Both the position numbers and the translations under genes were made by a program. This document shows, in pieces, positions 22,601 through 33,989 of a stretch of DNA of 64,000 nucleotides (position 1 is the first letter of the stretch; each line of letters begins with the position of its first letter). The notes under the pieces were generated by a model that did no database searches, was not told the DNA's origin, and worked only from the letters and a program-made list of their open reading frames with translations. This DNA is from Crotophaga sulcirostris (Eukaryota > Chordata > Aves > Cuculiformes > Crotophagidae), in assembly GCA_013397455.1 (NCBI GenBank), contig VYZB01000118.1:1938824-2002823 (forward strand), written 5' to 3'.

Positions 22601-25599
22601 TCAGTCCTTTTGGCTTCCTTGAAATTGAGTAACAGAAAGTGCAACTGTGAAGGGAAAATTAAGAGAAGTCTCTTAAGAGCAAAAGTTATTGAATTTTGTT
22701 CAGATTACCTAGTTCTAGAAAAGCAGGATAGATCTGAATTCACTGCTGTGTGGTACTGTCAAGTATAGGTCAGAAACTGTGGGAAATAGAACTCTGCCCT
22801 ATGAGAGTGTGGATCTGGAGGGAGCTGGGCTTGCCTGCACTAAGTCTCTCCTCTGTCACTTCTATAGGGGGTGAGAAGAATTTTCAGCTACATACAGTCA
22901 TGGGATGATTTGATCCGTTTTCAACACTGAGAACAAATAGATTCCTACAGACTCTAAGTTGGTTGTTTGTGTTGCCCTTGTGCAGGTCTAAGTTGCTGGG
23001 CTTTGTAAGTAATGCACTTGTATTATTATGTGGTTGGGGTTTTTTGTTTTGGTTTGGGTTTTTTCCAATCTCGTGTATTATCTAGTCCAAACTTTCATGT
23101 AAATATAACAAATATTACATGTTACAACTACAGAAAGGGTGGAGGCTAGGAGCTGACTCTGAAGAGCAGGTTGACAGCAACAATTTATCTTTGAAACATC
23201 TTAGCACCAGCAATCACTTTGATGTGAAATTCCTTGTTTGTGCTTTTCTCTTATAGTCAAATGTGCAGCAGGGTTTTGCATGAAAGATGGCAACGATACT
23301 GTTTTTTTCAAGGCATTTCATCTACTGCTAGAAGGTGAAATTTAGAAGAGCAGAATTAGGTTCACAGGTTGATTTTCCCCAATTTGTGTTGGGTAATTTC
23401 ATATGTACTCCAACAAGATTTATAAGCTACAATCCTGCAATAAGAGATTAAGAGATTCAGAATTTCAAGGCAAATAGTGTTTTTTACAGGCCTTTTGTTT
23501 CACAAATGTCTACAGTTTGCTTCCTTGAACTTTCTTTTTGTGTGTCTGAGGCAGACTGGACATTGGTCTGGTTGGGTGGCTTTTGATTTGTCATAAAAAG
23601 TGTTAAGCTCTGTCTTGCTGCTGTGTTTCCATTTGCTGTCCCTTTTGGGCTTTCATGTCACTACATAAAATCAAACTGGGATAAAAGCTACCAGAATTCT
23701 TTCTTACTGTTTTTATAAGCTAGCAAAATAGAAGTAAAATAAATGTTTTTTAGTCAAAAATATGAAGTGAACATCTCATTAGTCTATGAACCCAGATGTT
23801 TTTGTCTTTTTATCTTCTCACTGCTCATACTTCCATTTCTTCTGTTTATTTAATTTCATCTTAAGTTACATAATACTTAACCTCTAGATTCCAGAGACTG
23901 AATTTGTATATGGTTTGGAAAGCTTCCAGAAAAAAAATGAGAATGGGAATCGTTAAGTGCTAGTGCAGTGCAAGGAATGGTTGATTAAGCTAAGGTTAGG
24001 TTACTCCTGGTCAACAGAGAATTTCATGTCCCCTTATATTAAGCTTCAATGATGTGTAGCGTACTTTAGTCAATAAATAACATTTTACTGTTCATGCCCA
24101 TTGGAAATAATAAATGATGTTGCAATTATTGATCGAAAGAGCTCTATTCTGTTAATCCCTTTGCTTGTAGCATTGTTAAATATTTACAGATTCTCCTTTA
24201 GTATCTGAAGAGTGTTTAAGCCCTGTAAAAGATACACAGTGTTTCTGCTTTGTACAGGTTTCAGAAGTATTTTCTTCTTTCTCTTCTTTTTCAAAACTAC
24301 ATACATGACATGAAGCATTGTACTGTGTTTGCACTGACCAATTTAAATGTTTTATTACATTAGCATGTTGTGAATATATGCATTGATTGGAAAGTAGTAA
24401 TTCAGAATTAAAGAGGAGAGTGCCTGAAAGATAAAATCCATTAGTGCCTTGTCTCAAAGTGACTGACTTACAATAGGACAAAGAGAGGCTAACACCATGC
24501 AGTCTGTTGCTGTATTGTGAGAAAGTAGATAACAAAGAGGACATAATCATATCAAGTTCGTTTATGAAAATGCTCATGAGATTATCTGAAAAATATCCGA
24601 TCACAAAAATCAAGTTATTTCCCCTTAACTGCTTATTTTGTGCAACTGTATTGTTATGGAGAAGTCTCTGACAGGCTTGTAGCAGAAGATACGATGAATC
24701 CTTTTGGCTTTCTGTCTCCTGTACTTGTTCATTGACCTCATGTAAATGTAATTGTTTGTGCTCAATTTTTGTGCAAGCTTATTGAAGGCAGACTTTATAT
24801 TTTCAGACATGCAATGGAATAAGCTCTAGGAAACCTTCCTTTTAATGGTAAGGTGACAAAAGAATAAGAAAATAAAAATCGATTTTGTAATTTAAAACAT
24901 AGGGTACTCATGGAAGAATGCATAGCCAGCTTTGATGTGATATGATTAATTTCTATATATGCAGGGAAGGATTTTACATAAAAGCATTATGGGAGGCGTA
25001 CAGGATGTTTAAAGTAACATGAAGACTATTCCACATAATGATGTTTGTTTAATCTAGCAAAAGCTAGAAAAAAAGTTCAAATTCTTGTGTTTTCCCTCTT
25101 ATCTTTCAGTAAGATATCACTTTATGCCTCATTCCATTACCTATTTAATCATCTTTTAGACCTGGTTATGTGTTTAGAGGGGAAGACTGGCAAAGAAAGT
25201 AAAAAAATGCCCATGTGCTTTGTTCGCTAAATCTCTAAAGATGTTGTTGATAACATGGAAATAAATTACGTTTTAGATGTATATGAAGCTGCTGTAAAAG
25301 AAACCAGTGCTTTAAGTTGAAAATTTTGCATACCTTCCATTGATTTCCTCTTCCTTTATGTATTTTGAAAATAATAGTATGTGGATTTTAATGGTTTGAG
25401 CTACTGCTGCTTGGGGAAAATTCAAGGCTAAGTTTTGTTCAAATTTCAGGTTCCAACTGAACACAAACATAAATATCCAACTTTTCAGAGCCCTAAAGTG
25501 TATGGTCCTAAATATCAGCATGGACATTAGAAAGGACAGCGTGCTTGTAGAAAAAACTCCATGAAGAAAAGGGGATTTTTTTTGAAATTGCAGTAGGAA
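19601..25599. other. AT-rich unique DNA, no gene recognised
   Basis: The longest open frame is 24,176-24,613 on the minus strand (145 codons). It is rich in Ser, Leu, Asn and Lys, has no recognisable domain, and is not flanked by evident splice signals. A G/T-rich simple stretch lies at about 23,030-23,064. No other repeat or RNA gene was recognised. Confidence 0.58.
23030..23064 (+). repeat. G/T-rich simple sequence
   Basis: Irregular alternation of T runs with GG/GGG/GGGG, roughly (TTTTGG)n. This is typical decayed simple sequence with no further signal. Confidence 0.65.
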
Positions 25600-25761
25600 A
25601 GATTTCATCTTGACATAAGAAAGATTTTTTTTGCAGTAAGAACAGTCATTCACTGGAACAACCTCCCCAAGGACATAGTAGAGTACTGTCTTTCCCACGA
25701 AACGCTACACCAGATGATCTTTACAGGTTCCTTCTAACCCGAGCTATTCTGTGTTTCTTTG
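25600..25761 (+). mobile_element. Short CR1 LINE 3' end
   Basis: This 5'-truncated CR1 3' fragment is in plus orientation. TTGCAGTAAGAACAGTCATT followed by CACTGGAACAACCTCCCCAA corresponds to the CR1 'H-W-N-R-L-P' region, the C-terminal part of ORF2. GATGATCTTTACAGGTTCC, TTCTAACCC and GAGCTATTCTGTGTTTCTTTG form the characteristic 3' untranslated tail. An internal portion between the ORF2 end and the tail is shortened. The copy is substantially diverged and encodes nothing. An open frame on the opposite strand (25,312-25,698) overlaps it and is a shadow. Confidence 0.8.
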
Positions 25762-26069
25762 AAAAACATAATCTTCATCTAGGTGGAACCTGTATCAAAA
25801 ACTGCCCTTTACTGGGAACAGGGCTTGGGAGAGTTCTATGGCTGATGGTACCATGGAGTGAAAAAATAAAGACTCCATTTTTCTCTCTTTCATCCCATGA
25901 CTGAGGATACAAAGTTGTTCATGTTTAAGGACCAGCAGAATACTGATCTCTTCTTTTCTCTGTCAGCGCTTCTCCATAGATTAAGAGATCTGGTTCTAGT
26001 TAGCACTGTTCAGAATAATGTTTTCTGAATATCAATTATTTTAGTTTCCTTCAGTTCCTGTATAAGAAG

Positions 26070-26330
26070 AAGATATCCCAGTTTCCACAGTAAAGAAACT
26101 GAAACATGCATAAAGAGAGGTGATGGTAGGAGCACTTGACAGCTAATACCTTTTGCACTCAGCATCCCACTCAGGAGAGTTCAAAGGCTCCTATAAAAGC
26201 CATGAGAAACCGAAGTCCTTACATTTTGACCACTAAACTGCAAAGGCAGTTGCCGTCCAGTCACTGTGCGATACTCCCAGGTTCATTGTCCAAGACTTGA
26301 GAGAAACAGAACCCAGACCTCAGGTTTCTA
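26070..26330 (-). repeat. Possible ancient MIR-like SINE (tentative)
   Basis: TTTCCACAGTAAAGAAACTG, then GAGAGGTGATG, and further on AGAAACCGAAGTCCTTAC and CCACTAAACTGC, follow the order of the reverse complement of the vertebrate MIR core (ACAGATGAGGAAACTGAGG, GAGAGGTTAAGT, AACCCAGGTCTCCTGACT). A second AACCCAGACCTCAGGTTT lies near 26,310. The similarity is loose and was judged by eye. Chance similarity or an unrelated old SINE is quite possible. No coding function is implied. Confidence 0.3.
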
Positions 26331-29300
26331 AACCCAAGCTTTAATTTTGAGATCAGAACAAATATTTGTAATCCTCTCAGTCTCTGCACTGTGGATCTCA
26401 AAGTATAAGCCTTGTAGAAGTGAAGTTGGTATTAGTGAGAACTGACTTTAATTTAAGTGGTTGGGCTCTGTGCTTTTTGGATCATTTCTGTTTAAAGCAT
26501 ATTTAACTGTTGTTTCTTGGTGTGTTTTTATTTGTTGGCAGACAGCTGTATCTGGTTATATGATTTATTGTTTTATATTACATTTTTGAACTCATTTTTC
26601 ATCATTTGTATGTAAATAAATTGCACTGCCAAAGCTGGGAACTGATCTCCCAGGGTTTGCCTAGCAGTCTTAACCAATGTATTCTCAGGTGAGTTGGTTG
26701 AATCGTTAAGACTAATGACTCCGCACTGTCTATGTGGGATGGGAAATTCACACTTATGGGAGATATAATACAGCCTCTTGCATCCCTCGTAAACTTTCCC
26801 GGGTATACTTCAGTCAAGTAAGGCATCAGTGACCAAGAAAAGCCATCTATTGTCTGTATACAGCAATGCATTTTGCTATGCAAATGATCTACAAAAGTTT
26901 TGAAGCCTGAAATATTTCCTGATTTTTTTCTTAATGTTTCCTACTGTGGTATGAGAAAGTGGCCTCTTTTGTACCTTGTAAGCCAATGTGGCCAGACAGC
27001 AGTGCTTTTGTGTAGATGGTCAGTGATTGCATTCTTTCTGGGTCTTTCACATTAACATCTTGATTACAGTGGTGAGTTACAGAGGATGAGCTGCAGACTG
27101 TGATGTTTCACTGGAATGTTCTGACTTAGATAAAGAAAAAAGCATTTAGCTAGGTACAAATCTTTGAGGCACAGTGAACTGTGTAAACAGACACACTTTG
27201 AAACAAACTTTCTTTTCTGTATTATGGTGGTGTTTTCAGATGATCTAATTTTACTGCCCTTCAAAGTCTGCTGTGTTTTATAGCAGTTATGAGCAAGGGA
27301 GGTCTGTATGGAATACTAGGATGGGCTCAGTGATGATAAGAGATGAACTCTTATGAGAGGCTTGATTTTCCTAATATTTCTGTCCTATGTTGGGAAAATT
27401 TACTTCATCCTAGAGAACACACAAATGAAAACTCATAACGGAGGGGAGATGGAAATAATCCTTCATGGGTGAAGGCACTTTGCGTAATAACCAGCTTGGT
27501 TCTGCTGCTTCACCACCACTAGAAGACAAAAAACAGCAATAAGTACTCTGGTGTTAAGTGTAAGTGTTATGTCTTGGTTCTTTTCTGCCAAGAGCACTTG
27601 AGACTAAGTGCACTGCCATACATTAGGCTTGAGACTCTCACTCTGCACTTCTTACACCTCGGTGTATCTATACACTGACGCTATCTGTACTGCGTGACAA
27701 TAATTCCTGCTCTTTAGCGGACAGTGTATAGAGCTTGCATGATCTGCCTCTAAATACAATTAGTTCAGTATTGCTTTGAAAGGCAATGACAATAAGTAAA
27801 ACCCCAGACCTGTTTTTGGCTTTCAGTGAGTTGTATACATCTTGAAACAAATCTTCTACCCAGTTGCATAGGGCAAATTCACCTTCCTTGAGCTTCGTTT
27901 TTAAGACTCTTATCTACTCTGGGGATCTTTGTTGCTCATTGCCTGTCCCTTCTACAATCCTTCATTGATCTCTAAAGGCTCTCTGTGTGCTAAACAGTCA
28001 GACAGACAGCAGAGACCTGTGATGTAGGTAAGTGAGGCACAGGCCTCTGAGTGGAGAGATAATATGGATCAAAAGATGGCCCACCATGGACGTGTAGTCA
28101 GCTTTTTACACAGAGAGTAGCACTGAGATGAGTTTATGTACAGTTTAGCTTGTCTCGTACCATTTTCAAGCTTCATTCATCTGTGCCTCTGTCAATGCTC
28201 CAGGTCCCCCTCTGCTACCCTTAAGGTTTAAGCTCTTTGTTTAACATTTGTTGAAATAATTTTATGTGGCTAGGAAACATACAGGTATATAGTACAGTGT
28301 AAGGCATTTGATGTGGAGCAGGAAAAGGGCATTCTGTATGTGCTTCAATATTTATGAAAAACATTTATTTTCTGAAGGGACTATATTTTAAAGGTATCAG
28401 GTGCTGGACTGGCTTGCAGCTACTGCATATTCTTGCATTGCCCCTATACTGCTTTGTGGAAACTTGTCTGATCAGCTCTGCAACACTTACAAACACAAAG
28501 AAATAAGAATATAGCTGTTAAGTTTGTAAACTGGAAAAGAATAAATGGCACTCTGATAATATTTAAACCAAGTAGTACCTCATACTCTGTAATGACTAAT
28601 GTGTTTTGAGCTGATTTTTTTAGCCTGGGGGGCCTCCTTTAGCGAAGAAGCCATTTGCTTTTAATTGTCCTCGGCCATGTACACAAAACCTTAATGAAAC
28701 AAAGTTAGAGGAGCTGTTAGGGATCTTTTTCTTGTTTTGTCTCCCATTTTTCTTTCATATCAACTTCAGTCCTCATTAGGTTCTATTTTTTCAATGTAAA
28801 TTGTTTTTATATTATGCTGCCAACAAATCAATTAATCAAGACCCATCCCTATGAATACAGAACATCCATGGAAAACAATATTGATCTCTTCTCAGCTGTT
28901 CCTTATTATACAGTTTCATGGTGTGAGGAAGACGATAAACAGAAGCTAGCAGACATCACATCTCACGCACATATTCACATTCCAACAAATACAATCTTAG
29001 ACTTTTTTTCCCCAGTAAGAATAGAGCCATTCTTGCTTGAAGAAGGATTAAAATACTTGCTTCCTTTTCTCTTTTTCAGTGCTAGAGAGTAGAAACTTGC
29101 ACAGGTATTGGGAGTCATTCACTCTGGTCAACTGAGAACATGGCTGTTTTGTAATGATTACGTGCATGGTAGAAATATTTGTATTTCCTGTTGTATTAAT
29201 TGGTGTTACAAATACAGTTTGGAAGACAGGTATTTCACAGCTACCACAAAGTTGCTTGCTAGCCAGTCAGATTACTGCGGAGAGTAAGACCAGCCAAATT

Positions 29301-32300
29301 ATTTTAATAGGATTTGTAGCTTTTCCAGGGAAAAAAGATTGCAGAAGCAAAATCAGACCACTTGAATTCCTGCCGCTTTTCCTTATTAGCACTTTGCTAT
29401 CTGTTCTGCATGAATGTCTGAACTACCTTGATGACATCAGTGGTCAAGGTGTCAAAGGTAGCTGCAGAAAGATGACAAATCACAGGATAAAATAGAGACT
29501 TGAAGATCCTTTGTTGACAGGGAAGGTGGACTAATCCTCTTATGCCATCATAAAAAGGAGTCCTAGATCAAACCTCAGAAAAGTCAGCCCCATTCCCTTA
29601 TATTGCTTACTGTGATTCCTGAAAACAACTCCCTGGCTGGGAGTTCTGCATGTGGTGGTCGTTACCAGAGGCTGTTATTGTGAAGAATGTTATTTCCAGT
29701 CCCATAGTGATACTTTCCCTTCTCTTCTGATAACTGGAAGCTAAAGAACTCCATCTTGATGGAGTGGCACAATGGGTGCTGCTGTCTCTGCTATTTCAAC
29801 TTTGTGAAAGTAGGAAAAAATACGTCACCCATGGAGGAAACCGATTTGCTTACACACAATCTTTTTTGCAACTGAAATTCTGCTTCATCTTCCTCTCCAG
29901 CAACTACTTTGATTCAAAGAAGGGTTGGAGTAGGCTTGTGAATACACCAGGAGTGTATAAAAAAAATTTCAAACAATGTTTCTCACTTTTGTTCTTCTCT
30001 CAGATATTGTGCTGAATGTAATAGGTTACATTGTTTAGACACCAGGATCAGGCCTGCTAAGTCCAAAAATATGTTCAGAAGTTTTAAAAGTTTATTTTAT
30101 ACACCTTTATACTACCAAGTGTTTACTCCTCTAATTGAGCTATTGGCTTCTACTTTTAATCCACATACATGTTGATTTGCCTTGATTAAGTCAACCTAAT
30201 AATTCTTCAAATACAACCTGTGACTTTGGAATCTAAACATAAATTGCTTTTAGGAATACCAAATCAAACATGCACTGAAGACCTACCAAAAGTACAATTA
30301 AATATATTATTCTGAAAATTGAGAGCTTCAGCAACGCTTGTTTCAGCCACTCCCAGATCCAGAGACATTTAAATTAATTTTAGTTCTAAATTGAGTTTCT
30401 TTTCAAATTCCAGGCCAGACCAGCAGGAATCTATATTTCTCAGCACTTCCAATGAAAGTATGTACTATACAGGATTAATGTGAAAATGTAAGAATTAGTG
30501 AATAAGAGAAGAAAGGATCAGACTGTTCCAAAGAAGATAAGAAGTGGGCTCAGAGTGTCAATCAAGTATGAATGTCTTCTGTAGGTTAAGAAAATTGGGC
30601 AAAAGTGATTTCTGTTGTTATTTTAATCTGTCCTTACGGTAAGGACTGTTTCTACAGTGTAAAAGAAACTGCTTGAAAAGAAAGAGATACTGGAGTTTTA
30701 ATCAAAGGTACTTTTTAATTTGTTTCCCTTCTTTACTTTGCACAGTGAAAAAGGCTGAAAGGAATCCTTCAGCCTGAACTGTCATTTGCATTAATCCATC
30801 ATCATGTCAGAAATAAGACTTTTAAGCTAAAGGATACATTAATCTAACGGTATTGTAACCTAAATAAAGAAGGGAATGTCCTTGTATGAAGCAGCTTCGT
30901 AGGATATGAAGGAGGGCTGATACTCATGCAATACAGACATTCCCACTAACACACAGATGCATCCATGTATGCACACACACGCATATATAATGTATAAAAT
31001 GAAGGTTTGTTTTCATTTTGTTTTTGGAAAATCAATTCTGTTTACAGTAGGACCACTTGACACAATACTGGCAGCATAAAGTGCCCTTAGCGTTGATAGA
31101 AATCAATGACATTAATTCCTTCTATGTCATCAGCAAGAAACCAATGAATTAATTTTTTCTTAATCAAATTCACTAATTTCCATATATAAAGTACTATTTC
31201 CTAATTTCATAGCTGATTTTACAATTTTTCTGTCTGTTTTTTAGTCTTTCTTAAGGCTAAAATCTTTCTTAAAGGTTAGAAAAGATTAAATCTCACTCTG
31301 TTTTTGTGAGCACCTCTGTGAAAAGTAGTTCTGATTTTCAGTCTCAAGAGACTAAGTTCAGTCACCAGACTGAATGTAGAAGCCTATATCGCACTTCATC
31401 ACCTGAACTTCTCTTATAGTTAGCAGAGAGAAACAGACACTTTCAATTGGCAATTCATTTTATCCTGGAATAGGCATCTAGAATTGGTTAGATGCCTCAA
31501 GTCATAACTTCATATGAAAGAAATCCCTCATGAAGGTAAAAGTTCAGTAACCTGGGGGGATCTTGCTTAGAAACCATGGAGCTGATGTTGCAGGCAATTT
31601 TCATCCTTGGTGTGGCTCCACCATTTGCTCTTTGAATGTTTAGATTCTTCTGCTTTATATTTCCTGCCTCTGAAAGAAGAAATCTACCTTAAGCAGAGCT
31701 TCACTCAGTGAATGTATCTATAAACTTTATAGTTACTATGATACAGCTAGGTGTAAAATATAATATGATAAAACTTCTCAGAGACTACAGGACCCATTGA
31801 TATTTAACTTCAACAGTTGTCTTTAGTGAAAACGGCTTAGTTTGTTTTACTTAGGCAGAGTCCAGCAGAAGCAGGTAGTCATCACTTCTGTAGCATGAGG
31901 CGTAGTTTAGGGAAATCAGCCTGTGAGACATCTCCCATATAGTTAACAGAGAACAAACTCATCGATTTTACATATTAGTAAATACTGGTGAGGTGTTTGA
32001 AGAGTGTTTCTGTTTAAAAAAACAAGTTTTTTTGATTGTTCAGGGCAAGTTTAACAGCACCATTATTTCTGCCAGGTTTCTTAAAAATTGTTTGGAAAGG
32101 TACTAACCGGTCTGTGAGACAGAAAAGTAACGAGTTCAATATTCAGGCTAAAAACCGAGAGCAGTGAAATTCAAGGTACTGCTTGAATTAGGGTTGGCAC
32201 AGTGCAATCTGGCATTATGGACTAAGTTATAATTACTATCTCTTATGATTCATTTTGACAGAGCGATGAGGCTGCCCCATTTCCTCCTTCCAAAAACCAG

Positions 32301-33900
32301 TATGCAGATGAGCATGCTGAACATAGTCTAATGTCTCAAGTTAAAATAAAATATGCGATAATACAGCACACTTGGCTTGAGTATGGCATTTTTTCAGTAA
32401 TAAACATCATTTACTTTATGCAGTGGACACAAAAATCCTTCAACTGAATTGTAATGTAGCACTATAGTAACAGTGATTGATTTACCAGATGTCATACTGT
32501 AGGTAGTGCCTGTCATCAAATCAGTAAGGGCTGGGTTAGAACACTTATAGAAAGTGCAAAACCAGTAAAAGATATCTAGGGTTATTATTACCCATGCAAG
32601 TGTTCTTTATTTAAAGTTGAAAACCAAAAGAGTATTTAGTGGTATGGCTTAAAATGCAAAAGACGAGGCCATGTGGGCTTTCAGCCCTGTGTTTAAAGAA
32701 ACTTGATTTTTCAACTACTTAAAGATATAGCAAAACATGAAATTTATGGAGTCCAGAGAAATATGGATCTAGCCCAGCCTGACTGTTCTCTCACAGTTCC
32801 CAAATGTATGCTACAAGCAGAAATAAACACCCACAGAGAATTTCTTGGTGTTAATATCTTTGCAAATTTAGCAATGTTACTGCAATGTGGTAAGGTATCA
32901 ATTTAGAGCAGTTAAGAGAAAAAGAGCACAAAATATTTACATGAAATATCTGTTATTTTCAAGTCGTTTATTTGCGAATGTGCTGTTCAAAGGCTGTATG
33001 CATTTCTCATTACACTGCCTCCCTAATTTAGAGGGTACACTTTGTGGCATAGATATCATCTAGCTGCTTTCCAAGGCAATATGTACGCATCGCTACCACC
33101 ATTTGTGGTTGTAGTGATGGTTCAATGATTACCTAGTGAGTCTTTTCTTATTTCTATGATTCATACTGTTCATATGTGACACAATTAGTAGTTGACTTTG
33201 AATCATTTTTAACATTGGAGCTGTTGCAGTATACTGACAGTAATATACTGATATACTGATTTAAGTCCTTGAAAGTCTGTACAGTACTGTGCTTTTGCTG
33301 TTTCAAGAGAAACATGGGCAATGGCAGACATTTCTTTGCTCAAGTTTAATATTAGAATAAGATCCAAAGTTCCAAAAAATGAAAATACCATTTTGGAAAA
33401 TATTTCATAGTTCAAGAATTTTGTTTCATAATATAGGAAAACCCACACAATTTCTGACATACTCTAAAGCATGATATATGTCAGATATGTAAAAACGGAA
33501 TGTTTTATTGAAAACACTGAGAACAACTAGAAGAAACATCTCAGGTGAAAACGGTGAGAAAAAGGACTCACAAAGAATGTGTCAACAGCAGCAATGCTGA
33601 ACTTTGACTGCTTTGATCTAATTTTCATTTTGTCATTCAAGGCAGGAGTAGTCTGAGAGAAAGACACCTCTAGACAAGGACACATACTGCAGAGTTCAGA
33701 AAAAACTGACAACCTCTAAAAGTAAAGCTGATTTTTAAAACTGGGAAGGAAACTTTTAAGTAGAAAACTTATTCTGGAAATCATATGTTTTGGAAATGAG
33801 ATCAGTACTGGTAAATATCATAATCTATATTCTTGATTCCTTGTTCATTTTCAGTCCTTCATTTACATCCTTGCTAAACAATGAGAAAAAAATCAAAATA
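26331..33900. other. AT-rich unique DNA, no gene recognised
   Basis: Open frames reach 113 codons (29,154-29,495, plus) with no recognisable domain. Small local structures include a short alternating CA/TA stretch near 30,968-30,998, an 18-bp tandem duplication at 31,245-31,280, and three ATACTGA units at 33,230-33,258. No RNA gene or transposon end was recognised. Confidence 0.58.
31245..31280 (+). repeat. 18-bp imperfect tandem duplication
   Basis: TCTTTCTTAAGGCTAAAA is followed directly by TCTTTCTTAAAGGTTAGA. The two adjacent copies differ by a few substitutions, consistent with a replication-slippage duplication. Confidence 0.65.
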
Positions 33901-33933
33901 TTGTATAACACTATAATCAATAGTGGTTATATA

Positions 33934-33959
33934 TATTGGCTATACCCTTATAGCCAATA
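33934..33959. repeat. 11-bp AT-rich hairpin
   Basis: TATTGGCTATA (33,934-33,944) and TATAGCCAATA (33,949-33,959) are perfect reverse complements around a CCCT loop. Each arm contains the CCAAT-box core (ATTGG or CCAAT). The hairpin sits immediately upstream of a TTTAAA repeat. No gene start is visible nearby, so a promoter role is not supported. Confidence 0.75.
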
Positions 33960-33962
33960 AGT

Positions 33963-33989
33963 AAATTTAAATTTAAATTTAAATTTAAG
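33963..33989 (+). repeat. (AAATTT)n microsatellite
   Basis: Four perfect AAATTT units are followed by one imperfect unit, directly after the 33.94-kb hairpin. It is self-complementary, so it could extend the cruciform-prone region. It is likely to vary in length. Confidence 0.85.

Noticed and set aside
24176..24613. 145-codon minus-strand frame
   Set aside because: Low-information Ser/Leu/Asn/Lys-rich translation without domain or neighbouring exon signals.
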